Shown here: positions 38,703-48,642 of the stretch, piece by piece
Position numbering within the stretch: the stretch's first letter is position 1
Layout: the number at the start of each line of letters is the position of its first letter
Source: Corynebacterium sp.
Lineage (GTDB): Bacteria; Actinomycetota; Actinomycetes; Mycobacteriales; Mycobacteriaceae
Reading direction: 5' to 3'
NCBI RefSeq assembly: GCF_030532715.1
Contig: NZ_JAUNKO010000001.1
Span: forward strand, 186,001 to 250,000
DNA: 64,000 nt
The notes under the pieces: model-generated
Seen by the model: only the letters and a program-made list of their open reading frames with translations
Told to the model about the DNA's origin: nothing
Database searches by the model: none
Position numbers and translations under genes: made by a program

Positions 38703-39520
38703 CGCGCGCCCGCCTCACGGGGTAGAAAATCGTAGGCGGCGCGCTGAACATCCGCTGCAAGCGGGGCACGCACCACTAAGTCCCGCTGCATCAACAAACA
38801 AAAGCCGCGGTCACGCACCAGCCGAAGACTCAACTTCGTGCACCCCACGTAGATCAAAATCGAAGCCACCAGCAGGATCAAACCGCTCTCCCACTTGTGT
38901 GGCTCACCCGCCACCATGCGAATGAGCGCATTGAGGTTGCCCGGCAAATCCGAAAACGCAGCCAGCACGTACAGCACATACGGGATCGCGTACGAGATCA
39001 GCATCGGTGCGTGCAACATCCAATGCTGGCGCCCTTGACGCGCCGTGCGGATCCGCCACGACGCGGGCGCCGGCAACACCGGATACAGCACCGAAATAAT
39101 ATTGCCCACCCCGAGCCACAACAGCATGGGGTACAAAATCCCCGGGATGGCTAACACCAGCTCGCCCGACCCCTGGATGTACCACGTCACACCAATAGTG
39201 ATAAGCAGCATCGGCACAATCACCACGATGGCCTGGACGAGGTTTTTAAGGTAAATCAACGAAGCAAACGAACGCCCACTGCTTAGCGCGGCATGCGTGC
39301 GCACAATGTCATGGCCAAAAATGTTCGTGGTGGTCACGTCGGCCATGATAAAGCTGGCAAAATACACGGTAAACAGCAGCACGATGCTGTAATGATCGTC
39401 GTACACCAGCGGCCAAAAGATCAAATACGCGGCCGCGAGCACAAGATTAAACAGCACCCCTTGTAACCAACCGCACGGCCACGTAAATGTCCAGCGCAGT
39501 TCCTCCAACAACAATTTCAT
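38699..39520 (-). CDS. ABC-2-like membrane protein of unknown role
   Basis: The 273-residue protein from ATG 39520 has about six hydrophobic spans (for example VLFNLVLAAAYLIFWPLVY and VVIVPMLLITIGVTWYI), the GSGELVLAIPGILYPMLLWLGVGN segment, and a hydrophilic Arg-rich middle (TARQGRQHW). This resembles permease subunits of ABC-2 transporters, but no ATPase gene is adjacent. A TTG at 39535 is an alternative start. It is convergent with the glycerate-kinase-family gene with overlapping stops (CTAA). Confidence 0.7.
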   Translation of the reverse strand: MKLLLEELRWTFTWPCGWLQGVLFNLVLAAAYLIFWPLVYDDHYSIVLLFTVYFASFIMADVTTTNIFGHDIVRTHAALSSGRSFASLIYLKNLVQAIVVIVPMLLITIGVTWYIQGSGELVLAIPGILYPMLLWLGVGNIISVLYPVLPAPASWRIRTARQGRQHWMLHAPMLISYAIPYVLYVLAAFSDLPGNLNALIRMVAGEPHKWESGLILLVASILIYVGCTKLSLRLVRDRGFCLLMQRDLVVRAPLAADVQRAAYDFLPREAGAR

Positions 39521-39572
39521 GAGCACCACATCCAAGCATCACTTAGGCACACCGGCAGGCGCGCTTTAGCCG

Positions 39573-39962
39573 CTACGGGTACACACGAACAAGCCACGGA
39601 TACTGCGCCGGAATCTCAAATGTCTCCTCCGGTTTGAGTAGCGCTTCCTCAAGACGCAGCTCCGCCGGTGGAGTGAACAACCGGGCAAACATCATGGCCG
39701 TTTCGTTCAATGATCGCTGCGGCTCCACCAACGTAATATCGAAAGCATACACGTGCGCCCCCGCCAAATCAGTATCCTCGTGTTGGTCCCGATACGTCTG
39801 CCGCAGCTGCGGCTCCTCGGCGCACGAAGACAACTCGCAGGTCACGGCGATATCGGCGGCAGCGGCGGCGTCGACAAGCGCGTGCGCATATTGGCGAACA
39901 CGCTGCGTCAACTCGGCGACCTCAGCATCGGGCACCAAGGCGTGAAAACAGATGTTGGGCAT
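39573..39962 (-). CDS. Hypothetical 129-residue protein
   Basis: The protein begins MPNICFHALVPDAEVAELTQ and has no signal peptide or membrane span. It contains a Cys pair (VTCELSSCAEEPQL) and an acidic YRDQHEDTDLAGAHVY segment. I recognise no family. AGGGTGG precedes the ATG by five bases. It diverges from the DUF4921 gene with only 29 bases between the starts. Confidence 0.7.
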   Translation of the reverse strand: MPNICFHALVPDAEVAELTQRVRQYAHALVDAAAAADIAVTCELSSCAEEPQLRQTYRDQHEDTDLAGAHVYAFDITLVEPQRSLNETAMMFARLFTPPAELRLEEALLKPEETFEIPAQYPWLVRVYP

Positions 39963-39991
39963 GCCGCCACCCTAGCGGATACTTTAAAACC

Positions 39992-41308
39992 ATGGCCTCA
40001 CAATTCCACTCTCGTCAAATGCCGTTGACAACCATGGCAGACGGCACCATCAAACAGGTCAACCCGTTTACCGGAACCGAAGTATGGACCGTGCCGGGGA
40101 GAGGGAACCGCCCGCTATCCACCCCCACCGTAGAACCAAAACCCCTCGGCGCAGACGCCATGACCAACACCTGCGCTTTCTGCTCCGACAACCTCCTGCA
40201 AACCCCACCCGAGAAAAGTCGCATGCTGGCAACCGGTGAGATTATCACCGGACTCCTGCCCGAAGAACTGTTTGACACGCAAGCGGAGTTTCGCAGAGTG
40301 CCAAACCTATTCGAGATCGTGTCCTATGACTTTTGGCGCGCGAACTACGACTACATCATGGGCTACGACACCGCATCCCGCATGGAGCGATACCTTGCCG
40401 ACCCCCAAGGTCGCGAACACGTACTCAACATCGTACGCACCCGGCTCAAAGCGGGCGGCCGCAACCCGGACCTCACGGAAGAAGAGCTCCTGCAACACGC
40501 CGGCGGATACTTTGCGGGCAGCCACGACGTGATCATCGGCAGGCGGCACTTTATCGACGGCGCCACCCACGACAACCAACTCGCCTCCTCCGGCACCCTC
40601 AGCGTGGACGAACACCGCAACTTTATTCGTTTTACGATTGCGTCCCTGGAGGACTTGTACCAACGCAACCGGTACGCGCCCTACGTTGCGGTATTCCAAA
40701 ACTGGCTGAAGCCTGCCGGCGCCTCCTTCGACCACCTGCACAAACAACTCGTAGCTATCGACGGCCGCGGCGTGAAAGCCGAACAAGAAATTGAGCAGCT
40801 GCGGGCGAACCCCAACATGTTCAACGAATGGGCCGTGGACTACGCCGGCTACCAAAACCTCATCATCGCCGAAAACGATCACGCCGTATGCTTTGCGGGC
40901 TTCGGCCACCGCTACCCCACCCTGGAAATCTATTCAAAATCCGCAACCCCAGAACCTTGGCTGCTCAGCGACGCCGAACGCGACGCCATGAGCGACCTCA
41001 TCCACGCCTGCCACGCCGCCGCCGGGCCTGACATCCCCTGCAACGAAGAATGGCACCACAAACCCGTGGACCTAGACATCCCCATGCCGTGGCGTGTCAT
41101 GATCAAATGGCGGGTATCCACCCTCGCCGGATTCGAAGGCGGCACCAAGATCTATTTGAACACCATCTCGCCCCAACAACAGCGCGACCGCATGGTCACC
41201 GCCCTGTACAAGCTGCGGGAAGAAGGCAACATCGCGGCCACGATCCGCATCGCAATGGAATGCAAAGTGGAACGCAATAGCCTGAAATACAATCAATTCC
41301 TTAAATAA
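39992..41308 (+). CDS. DUF4921/GalT-like HIT-superfamily protein
   Basis: This 438-residue protein contains TMADGTIKQVNPFTGTEVWTVPGRGNRPL near the N-terminus (quoted in part as NPFTGTEVW), a CAFCSDNLL Cys pair, and ASFDHLHKQLVAIDGRG, which resembles the HxHxQ active-site motif of galactose-1-phosphate uridylyltransferases. Those features match the DUF4921 family, whose function is not established. ATG 39992 is preceded by GGATACTTTAAAACC, a -10-like element that would give a leaderless transcript; ATG 40019 is an alternative. Confidence 0.82.
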   Translation: MASQFHSRQMPLTTMADGTIKQVNPFTGTEVWTVPGRGNRPLSTPTVEPKPLGADAMTNTCAFCSDNLLQTPPEKSRMLATGEIITGLLPEELFDTQAEFRRVPNLFEIVSYDFWRANYDYIMGYDTASRMERYLADPQGREHVLNIVRTRLKAGGRNPDLTEEELLQHAGGYFAGSHDVIIGRRHFIDGATHDNQLASSGTLSVDEHRNFIRFTIASLEDLYQRNRYAPYVAVFQNWLKPAGASFDHLHKQLVAIDGRGVKAEQEIEQLRANPNMFNEWAVDYAGYQNLIIAENDHAVCFAGFGHRYPTLEIYSKSATPEPWLLSDAERDAMSDLIHACHAAAGPDIPCNEEWHHKPVDLDIPMPWRVMIKWRVSTLAGFEGGTKIYLNTISPQQQRDRMVTALYKLREEGNIAATIRIAMECKVERNSLKYNQFLK

Positions 41309-41382
41309 TGCGCACGCTGGCCACGGTGAACACGGGAAACCACGGCGGACTGGATAACGTTCAGCCTTGATAGTCTTGCCCC

Positions 41383-42585
41383 ATGAAGACAGACGATCTA
41401 GCAACGTTGATCAACCGCCACGGCGTGGATTTATCCTGGCAGCGAGATTTTTACCAGTGGATGCACGCCCACCCAGAGCTGTCAGGTGAGGAACACGAGA
41501 CGGCGGCTCGGATTCTGGAAAAGCTGGAAGAGTTTTCCTGCGAGGTGGTCAGCGGCATCGGCGGGCTCGGCATTGTGGCGATCTTCCGTAATGGTTCCGG
41601 CCCGTGTGCGTTGATGCGGGCTGATTTTGACGCGTTGCCGGTGCAGGAGGAATCCGGCGAACCCTTCGCATCCGTGTTTGAGGGCAAGATGCATGCGTGT
41701 GGGCATGATATGCACACCACGGCGCTGTTGGGGTTGTGCGCGATCATGGACGCGCATCGGGATCGCTGGGCGGGTACGTTTATCGCCTTATTTCAACCTG
41801 CGGAGGAAACTTCTACGGGTGCAGCCGCCATGGTGTCCGATGGTTTGTGCGAAATCATACCGCGGCCCGATGTGTGCTTCGGGCAACATATTGTCGCCGG
41901 CCCAGCGGGCACCGTGATGTCCATGCCGGGGCCCGCGTTGGCGGCGTGCGACACCATCACAATCACCTTGTATGGCCGCAGTGCGCACGGCTCCATGCCG
42001 CATCTTTCCATCGACCCTACGTTCCTTGCATCCATGATTGTGGTGCGGCTGCAAGGCATTGTTGGGCGGGAGGTTTCCCCATTCGAATTCGCGGTGGTTA
42101 CGGTAGGCTCCCTCATCGCCGGGCACACCAATAATACGGTGCCGGAAACGGCGCGCCTGGTGCTCAATTGCCGGTTCTATTCGGAAGCGGTGAAAGAGCG
42201 CGTGTACCAGGCAATTCATCGCATTGTGCGGGCCGAGTGCGAGGCCAGTGGCTGCGAGCAAGCCCCCGATTTTGAGTACTCGGCGCACGGCGAACTCACC
42301 GATAATTCGCCCGCGGTGTTTGCGACCGTCCGCCCGGTATTCGACGCGGTGTTTGGTGACGATTCGACGGATGCGCAACCGTGGACGGCTTCCGAAGATT
42401 TTTCCGAAATCCCGCGGGCGCTCGGGGTGCCGTACCTGTACTGGACGGTGGGGGTGACACCAGCGGGCGTCGATACGCCGCCGGTGAATCACATGCCCAC
42501 GTTTATCCCGGATTATGAGCCGACGATGTCCGCGACAACTCGGGCGGGAGCGGCTGCAGTGTTGAGCTATCTTGGGCGCGGTTAG
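41383..42585 (+). CDS. M20-family amidohydrolase (N-acyl amino acid/hippurate hydrolase type)
   Basis: The 400-residue protein has MHAHPELSGEEHETA (metal His region), ADFDALPVQEESG, MHACGHDMHTTALLG with the catalytic metal ligands, FQPAEETSTGAAAM with the Glu base, and a C-terminal NHMPTFIPDY. These are the M20D amidohydrolase motifs. It would deacylate N-acyl amino acids or cleave amide-linked metabolites such as those from skin secretions. The dimerisation domain lies at residues 185-300. Substrate is not known. Confidence 0.92.
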   Translation: MKTDDLATLINRHGVDLSWQRDFYQWMHAHPELSGEEHETAARILEKLEEFSCEVVSGIGGLGIVAIFRNGSGPCALMRADFDALPVQEESGEPFASVFEGKMHACGHDMHTTALLGLCAIMDAHRDRWAGTFIALFQPAEETSTGAAAMVSDGLCEIIPRPDVCFGQHIVAGPAGTVMSMPGPALAACDTITITLYGRSAHGSMPHLSIDPTFLASMIVVRLQGIVGREVSPFEFAVVTVGSLIAGHTNNTVPETARLVLNCRFYSEAVKERVYQAIHRIVRAECEASGCEQAPDFEYSAHGELTDNSPAVFATVRPVFDAVFGDDSTDAQPWTASEDFSEIPRALGVPYLYWTVGVTPAGVDTPPVNHMPTFIPDYEPTMSATTRAGAAAVLSYLGRG

Positions 42586-42698
42586 CGCACGGCGTGGAGG
42601 AACGCGGCGGGGGCCTATATGCTTATCCCCGATGGCGCGCAGCTGACTCCCGCGCCCACCTTGAATGTCCTTGTCCCCGACTTAGGAGCCCATACACG

Positions 42699-45071
42699 AT
42701 GAGTGCACACTCGCTGGCCACGAACGTTGGCGGGCATGTCCGCGCTGCGTCCGGCACTTCGCCCGCAGCTGCGACTGACCGCAAGTTCTGGTTCGGCCTC
42801 TCCGCAGCAATCATGGAACGCATTGCGGACAATTGGGAAGCCACGACCTCCGCCTACAATGGCACCCGCCAGCAGCATTACTTTTCCGCCGAGTTCCTTA
42901 TGGGGCGCGCGCTGCTGAACAACCTCACCAACCTCGAAATGGTGAGCGAAGCGGAGGAGGCCGTTCGCGCAAACGGGCACGAACTATCCGACGTCCTTGA
43001 GGCGGAAAACGACGCCGCACTTGGCAACGGTGGTTTGGGCCGACTGGCCGCCTGCTTCCTCGATTCCTGCGCCACCCAAGACCTGCCCGTGACCGGTTAC
43101 GGCATCCTCTACCGCTACGGTCTGTTCAAACAGAATTTCATTGACGGTTTCCAAACCGAAGAACCCGACGCGTGGAAGGAAGACGGCTACCCGTTTGTGG
43201 TGCGCCGCGAAAACCAGATTCGCATCGTGCGTTTCGACGACATGGTGGTCCGCGCCGTGCCGTACGACATGCCGATCACGGGTTACGGCACCAACAACGT
43301 CGGCACCCTGCGCTTGTGGAAGGCCGAGCCGATGGCCGAGTTCGACTACGACGCGTTTAACTCGCAGCGCTTCACCGACGCCATTGTGGAACGCGAGGCG
43401 GTCATGGACCTTTGCCGCGTCCTCTACCCCAACGACACCACCTACGCCGGCAAGATGCTGCGCGTTCGGCAACAGTACTTCTTCGTCTCCGCGTCACTGC
43501 AGGCGATGGTTGATAACTACATCACGCACCACGGTCCGGATCTCACGGACTTTGCTAAGTACAACTGCATCCAACTCAATGACACCCACCCCGTGCTGGC
43601 CATCCCCGAACTGATGCGCCTGCTCATGGACGAGCACAACATGGGTTGGGAAGCCGCTTGGAAGATCGTTCAAGAAACCTTCGCCTACACCAACCACACC
43701 GTGCTGGCGGAAGCGCTGGAACAGTGGAATTGCAGCATTTTCCAGCAGCTCTTCGGTCGCGTGTGGGAAATCGTGGTGGAAATTGACCGCCGCTTCCGCG
43801 AGGAACTTCGCGGCCTCGGCTTCGACGAAACCCACATCCACCACATGTCCCCCGTGCAGGACGGCACCGTGCACATGGCGTGGATCGCCTGCTACGCCTC
43901 CTACTCCATCAACGGTGTGGCGGCGCTGCACACGGAGATCATCAAGGCGGATACGCTGCGCAACTGGCACGAGATTTGGCCCGAGAAGTTCAACAATAAG
44001 ACCAACGGTGTGACTCCGCGCCGCTGGCTGAAGATGTGCAACCCGCGGCTGGCGGAATTGCTCACGAAGCTCGCCGGGTCCGACGCGTGGGTGACCAACT
44101 TGGACGAGCTGAAAAAGCTCCGCCACTTCGCGGACGATGACGCCGTCATGCAGGAATTGCTGGACATTAAGGAAGCCAACAAGGCTGACTTCGCCGCATG
44201 GATTTTGGACCGTCAAGACATCGAAATCGACCCGCACTCGATTTACGACGTGCAGATTAAGCGCCTCCACGAGTACAAGCGGCAGCTGATGAACGCGCTG
44301 TACATCCTGGACCTGTACTTCCGTATCAAGGAAGACGGGCTTACCGACGTCCCGCCGCGCACGTTTATTTTCGGCGCAAAGGCCGCACCGGGCTACGTGC
44401 GCGCCAAGGCGATCATCAAGTTGATCAACGAGATCGCCGAGCTGATCAACAACGACGACGACGTCAACGGGGTTATCCGCGTGGTGTTCGTGGAAAACTA
44501 CAATGTCTCCCCCGCGGAGCACATCATCCCGGCCGCCGATGTTTCCGAGCAGATTTCCACCGCCGGTAAGGAAGCCTCCGGCACCTCCAACATGAAGTTC
44601 ATGATGAACGGTGCCTTGACGCTGGGCACCTTGGACGGCGCCAACGTGGAAATCCTCGACTCTGTGGGCGACGACAATGCCTACATTTTCGGCGCGAAGG
44701 TTGAGGAATTGCCCGAACTGCGGGCCCACTACAACCCGCACGCCCTGTACGAAACGGTGCCGGGCCTCAAGCGCGCCCTCGACGCGTTTGACTCCACCCT
44801 CGACGACAACCACAGTGGCCTGTTCCACGACCTGCGGTCGTCCCTGCTCGACGGTGGCGGTTGGGAAACCCCTGACCTCTACTACGTCTTGGGTGACTTC
44901 GATGATTACCGCACCACCAAAGACAAGATGGCGCAGGACTACTTCAACGATCGTCTCCACTGGGCACGCATGTGCTGGGTGAACATCTGCGAATCCGGCC
45001 GGTTCTCCTCGGACCGCACCATCTCCGACTACGCGCGTGAGGTATGGAAGCTGGACCCCACCAAGATCTAA
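42699..45071 (+). CDS. glgP: Glycogen/starch (maltodextrin) phosphorylase
   Basis: The 790-residue enzyme from ATG 42699 (TTAGGAG 9 bases upstream) has RQQHYFSAEFLMGRALLNN, EAENDAALGNGGLGRLAACF, HTNHT-like YTNHTVLAEALE, and the PLP segment EASGTSNMKFMMNGALTLGT with the Schiff-base Lys. It releases glucose 1-phosphate from alpha-glucans. The frame is open 35 codons upstream without homology. A strong terminator follows the stop. glgX near the end of the window belongs to the same glucan pathway. Confidence 0.97.
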   Translation: MSAHSLATNVGGHVRAASGTSPAAATDRKFWFGLSAAIMERIADNWEATTSAYNGTRQQHYFSAEFLMGRALLNNLTNLEMVSEAEEAVRANGHELSDVLEAENDAALGNGGLGRLAACFLDSCATQDLPVTGYGILYRYGLFKQNFIDGFQTEEPDAWKEDGYPFVVRRENQIRIVRFDDMVVRAVPYDMPITGYGTNNVGTLRLWKAEPMAEFDYDAFNSQRFTDAIVEREAVMDLCRVLYPNDTTYAGKMLRVRQQYFFVSASLQAMVDNYITHHGPDLTDFAKYNCIQLNDTHPVLAIPELMRLLMDEHNMGWEAAWKIVQETFAYTNHTVLAEALEQWNCSIFQQLFGRVWEIVVEIDRRFREELRGLGFDETHIHHMSPVQDGTVHMAWIACYASYSINGVAALHTEIIKADTLRNWHEIWPEKFNNKTNGVTPRRWLKMCNPRLAELLTKLAGSDAWVTNLDELKKLRHFADDDAVMQELLDIKEANKADFAAWILDRQDIEIDPHSIYDVQIKRLHEYKRQLMNALYILDLYFRIKEDGLTDVPPRTFIFGAKAAPGYVRAKAIIKLINEIAELINNDDDVNGVIRVVFVENYNVSPAEHIIPAADVSEQISTAGKEASGTSNMKFMMNGALTLGTLDGANVEILDSVGDDNAYIFGAKVEELPELRAHYNPHALYETVPGLKRALDAFDSTLDDNHSGLFHDLRSSLLDGGGWETPDLYYVLGDFDDYRTTKDKMAQDYFNDRLHWARMCWVNICESGRFSSDRTISDYAREVWKLDPTKI

Positions 45072-45085
45072 CACCTTGGCCTTAT

Positions 45086-45130
45086 AACCCGCGCTGTTGC
45101 TGCATAACCGCACGCAACGGCGCGGGTTTT
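45086..45130 (+). terminator. glgP terminator
   Basis: AACCCGCGCTGTTGC (45086-45100) pairs with GCAACGGCGCGGGTT (45114-45128), a 15-bp stem with one G-U pair, followed by TT and GCC. The stop of glgP lies 15 bases before it. The opposing strand has no T tract of the right length, so it mainly serves glgP. Confidence 0.8.
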
Positions 45131-45218
45131 GCCATACGGACACAGAACGCAACAAGCGCGCCCGGCGAGGAATGATCCCCGCTAAGCGCGCGCGTCCTTG
45201 GGCCACGAGGCCAGCAAG

Positions 45219-46742
45219 CTACGTTGCCGTGGGCTTCTTCGTGGTCTTCGTCGTAGACTTCTTCGTGGGCTTTGTCGCAGCGGTGGCAGGGGTTTCCGCC
45301 GCCGTTGGCCGCTTGTTCAGGTGTGCATCTTCGCCCAGGAGGTGCACGTGAATCATGTTGGTGTTGCCAGACACTCCGGGCGGAGTACCTGCAACCACCA
45401 CCATCATGTCGTCGCGGTGGTATTCGTCCATGTTGAGCAGGGCTTTATCCACCTCGCGCATCATCGAGTCAGTGTTGTCCACCTGGGGGCACAGGAAGGT
45501 TTCCGCACCCCAGGACAGTGCCAGCTGCGAGCGCACCGCCGGGTTCGGGGTGAACACCAACAACGGTAGGTAGGAGTGCAGGCGCGCCAAACGGCGTGCG
45601 GTATCGCCAGAGGTGGTGAATGCCACGAGGGCACGCGCATGCAGGCGTTCCGCGATGTCGCGCGCGGAGTAGGAGATCACACCACGCTTGGTGCGGGGGA
45701 TGTGATTCAGCGGCGGTACTTCGCCTTGGGTTTCGGCGAATTGGACGATGCGGGACATGGTGCGCACCACGTTGATGGGGTCGCGCCCCACGGAGGTTTC
45801 ACCGGAAAGCATGACGGCATCCGCGCCGTCGAGAACCGCGTTGGCAACGTCGGAGGCCTCGGCGCGCGTAGGCCGAGAATTTTCGATCATGGAGTCCAGC
45901 ATCTGCGTGGCCACAATCACGGGCTTGGCGTTTTCGCGCGCAATCTGGATGGCCCGCTTTTGCACAAGCGGCACCTCCTCGAGCGGCACCTCAACGCCCA
46001 AGTCGCCGCGGGCGATCATCACGGCATCGAAGGCCAAGATGATGGCCTCGAGCGCTTCCACTGCCTCTGGTTTTTCCAGTTTGGCAATGACGGGTACGCG
46101 GCGACCCTCCTCGTCCATAATTTTGTGGACGAGCTCAATGTCCGACGCCGCGCGCACGAAAGAAAGTGCGATGAAATCAACGCCGAGTTTCAGGGCGAAG
46201 CGCAAGTCACGAATGTCTTTTTCAGACAACGCGGGCACGGAAATATCCATGCCCGGCAACGACACGCCCTTGTTGTTGGACACGGGGCCGCCTTCGACGA
46301 CCTCACAGATCACGTCGTTGCCTTCCACACCGACGCAGACGAGGCCGACCTTGCCATCATCGACCAACAGCCGGTCGCCGGGTTTGGCGTCCTTGGCTAG
46401 GTTTTTGTAGGTGGTGGACACTCGGTCGTGAGTGCCTTGTACATCGTCAACGGTAATGCGAACAGTTTCGCCGTTCTCCCAGACGGTTGCGCCATTAATA
46501 AAGCGCCCTAAGCGAATCTTCGGTCCCTGCAAGTCTGCGAGGACACCCACTGCGCGACCAACTTTGTCTGTCGCTTCGCGAACCCACTTGTAGTTTTGCT
46601 CATGGTCGGAGTAGTCGCCATGCGAGAAATTCAATCGGGCCACGTCCATGCCTGCTGCAACGAGGTTCCGAATCCCATCCTCGCTGGCCACGGCCGGCCC
46701 CAGAGTACACACAATCTTGGTTCTTCTTTCCACGACCCCCAC
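45219..46742 (-). CDS. pyk: Pyruvate kinase
   Basis: The 507-residue enzyme has RRTKIVCTLGPAVASEDG, MDVARLNFSHGDYSDH, the catalytic KLEKPEAVEALEAI motif, MIARGDLGVEVPLEEVPLVQ and MLSGETSVGRDP. It converts phosphoenolpyruvate plus ADP to pyruvate. The last 35 residues (TAAETPATAATKPTKKSTTK) are a low-complexity Thr/Lys/Ala tail not present in typical pyruvate kinases. The start MGVVERRTKIV could also be internal VVERRT. Confidence 0.97.
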   Translation of the reverse strand: MGVVERRTKIVCTLGPAVASEDGIRNLVAAGMDVARLNFSHGDYSDHEQNYKWVREATDKVGRAVGVLADLQGPKIRLGRFINGATVWENGETVRITVDDVQGTHDRVSTTYKNLAKDAKPGDRLLVDDGKVGLVCVGVEGNDVICEVVEGGPVSNNKGVSLPGMDISVPALSEKDIRDLRFALKLGVDFIALSFVRAASDIELVHKIMDEEGRRVPVIAKLEKPEAVEALEAIILAFDAVMIARGDLGVEVPLEEVPLVQKRAIQIARENAKPVIVATQMLDSMIENSRPTRAEASDVANAVLDGADAVMLSGETSVGRDPINVVRTMSRIVQFAETQGEVPPLNHIPRTKRGVISYSARDIAERLHARALVAFTTSGDTARRLARLHSYLPLLVFTPNPAVRSQLALSWGAETFLCPQVDNTDSMMREVDKALLNMDEYHRDDMMVVVAGTPPGVSGNTNMIHVHLLGEDAHLNKRPTAAETPATAATKPTKKSTTKTTKKPTAT

Positions 46743-46833
46743 CCTAGTCCTTTCTCAGCTGGTAAAGCCACACGGACATACGAAACCACCGGGCACAACG
46801 ATGTTGGTGACTCCAACCACAACACCCGTTATG

Positions 46834-46842
46834 CAGGCAGAT
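46834..46842. repeat. Isolated CAGGCAGAT core
   Basis: The same nine-base core as in the 28.1-28.4 kb repeat cluster occurs in the pyk-lgt intergenic region (CAGGCAGATTC at 46834-46844). It is noted because it lies outside coding sequence; one 9-mer alone is close to chance. Confidence 0.3.
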
Positions 46843-46895
46843 TCAAAAACAACCGGGCAAAACGCGCTGTTGTACTCGGCGCCCGATGTATCTGG

Positions 46896-47741
46896 TCACA
46901 CCTTGGTTTCCCGCGGGCCTTTCATCAGGAAAAACGCCACAAACCCGCCGATCAACAACACCGCCGACGAGATGGTATTGATGCGCAAACCGAGGACCAT
47001 GGTCGCGGCGTCGGTACGCATAAACTCAATGAAGAAGCGCCCCAAGGCATAGCTAGCAACATACAAGGCGAACACACGTCCGCGCCCGAGTTTGAACTGC
47101 CGATCCGCCCACACCAAAAACAGGCACACCGCGACATTCCACAGCAGCTCGTACAAAAAGGTCGGGTGCACCGTCGCCATGACCTCACCGGTGGAAACCC
47201 CCGTGAGTGGCGCGAAGTTACCGCTTTGATCAACGCGGTAATAAATTTCCAGCGCCCACGGGACGTCCGTTTCGCGCCCATAGAGCTCCTGATTGAACCA
47301 GTTCCCCAGGCGACCGATACCTTGTGCGAGGACGATGCCGGGGGCGGCGGCGTCTGCGAGCGGGGCGAGTTTCAGGCCTTTGCGCCGCATGAGCACGGCA
47401 ACGGCGGCCACCCCGAGCGCCACCGCACCCATGATGCCCAACCCACCGTTCGTAATCTTGAGCGCATCTACGGGGTTGCAGGTGGAGCAAAAGTACTTGT
47501 CGTAGTCCGTGGCCACGTGGTACAGCCGCCCGCCGATAATACCCGCAGGCACGGCGACCATCGCCGCATCCAACACCACGTCTGCGTCCCCGCCGCGCGC
47601 CACGTATCGACGCCGCGTCAACCACACCGCCACAAAAATCCCCGCGATAATGCATAGCGCATACGCTCGAATCGGTATGGGTCCCAGGTACCAAACCCCT
47701 TGCGGCGGCGAAGGAATTGCGGCCAATAGATCAACCATCAT
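46896..47741 (-). CDS. lgt: Prolipoprotein diacylglyceryl transferase
   Basis: The 281-residue membrane enzyme has seven hydrophobic spans, [36 protein letters not shown] (quoted to 20 as [20 protein letters not shown]), and [11 protein letters not shown] with conserved His/Arg/Glu. It transfers diacylglycerol to the Cys of lipoprotein precursors. A substrate candidate in this window is the lipoprotein at 62133. It lies 13 bases after the TrpC-like gene and probably belongs to the same transcript. Two ATG codons (47741, 47738) may start it. Confidence 0.95.
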   Translation of the reverse strand: MMVDLLAAIPSPPQGVWYLGPIPIRAYALCIIAGIFVAVWLTRRRYVARGGDADVVLDAAMVAVPAGIIGGRLYHVATDYDKYFCSTCNPVDALKITNGGLGIMGAVALGVAAVAVLMRRKGLKLAPLADAAAPGIVLAQGIGRLGNWFNQELYGRETDVPWALEIYYRVDQSGNFAPLTGVSTGEVMATVHPTFLYELLWNVAVCLFLVWADRQFKLGRGRVFALYVASYALGRFFIEFMRTDAATMVLGLRINTISSAVLLIGGFVAFFLMKGPRETKV

Positions 47742-47754
47742 TGTTGAAAGTCTA

Positions 47755-48564
47755 CTAGCGTGACGCCGGACACGATGGATGCTGCCCCGCTGCCACAAGC
47801 TTGCGACACACATCCACCGGATCCGAAGAGGTGACAAGATTCTCCCCGATCACCACCGCGTCCGCCCCAACCCCCGCATAACTCATCAAATCCAACGGTG
47901 TGCGCACCCCAGACAACGCCACGCGCACAATCCCGCGCGGCAGCCCGGGCGCGATCTCCGCGAACGCCTGTCGATTCACCTTGAGCGTTGTAATATCACG
48001 CGCATTTACCCCGATGACCCGCCCGCCGGCAGCCAAGGCGCGGGTAGCCTCCTCCGGGGTGCGCACCTCCAGCAACGCCACCATCCCGAGGGATTCCACC
48101 CGGTCCAGCAGCGCCTCTAAGCGGGACTGCTCCAACGCCATCACCAATAGCGGCACCATATCAGCGCCGTAAACGCGAGCCTCGTGGATTTGGTAGGGGT
48201 CCACGATGAAATCGCGGCACATCACGGGCACGCTCACCGCGGCGCGAACTTTACGCAAATCCTCGAGCGAACCGTGAAATCTTCGCCGCTCTGTTTGGCA
48301 GCCGATCATCCGCGCACCACCCGATTCGAACTTTTGCGCGAGTACTTCAGGGGCGTCAATTTCGGCGATAATGCCCTTCGGCGGCATGGCGCGTTTAATC
48401 TCGGCGATCACGCCACAGCCAGTTGCGTGCAGCGCCGCCAGCGCATCCCGCGGCGGCTCCGCATCAAAGGAACGCGCCTTAATATCAGAGAACGGGACGC
48501 GAAGTTTGCGGGCCGCTACATCCTCGGCTACGCCCGCAATGATCCGGTCAAATACCGACGTCAT
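47755..48564 (-). CDS. TrpC-like protein (indole-3-glycerol phosphate synthase paralogue)
   Basis: The 269-residue TIM-barrel protein aligns throughout with indole-3-glycerol-phosphate synthase: GVIAEIKRA (Glu and Lys of the first loop), [36 protein letters not shown] (Glu base), [13 protein letters not shown] (Asn). However the catalytic Lys of KDFI is Arg (VMCRDFIVD), the Glu of the ESGI motif is Leu (VALSGV), and the Ser of the first loop is Met (KRAMPPKG). It is part of the his operon behind a Trp-associated membrane protein. Whether it still makes indoleglycerol phosphate is doubtful. Confidence 0.85.
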   Translation of the reverse strand: MTSVFDRIIAGVAEDVAARKLRVPFSDIKARSFDAEPPRDALAALHATGCGVIAEIKRAMPPKGIIAEIDAPEVLAQKFESGGARMIGCQTERRRFHGSLEDLRKVRAAVSVPVMCRDFIVDPYQIHEARVYGADMVPLLVMALEQSRLEALLDRVESLGMVALLEVRTPEEATRALAAGGRVIGVNARDITTLKVNRQAFAEIAPGLPRGIVRVALSGVRTPLDLMSYAGVGADAVVIGENLVTSSDPVDVCRKLVAAGQHPSCPASR

Positions 48565-48642
48565 GGCGATCCCTTTCTTCCTGCATCCCAGGCTAGTGGG
48601 GCAACCTATCACACCGGAAATCACGCAGCTAAACGCTAAAAC

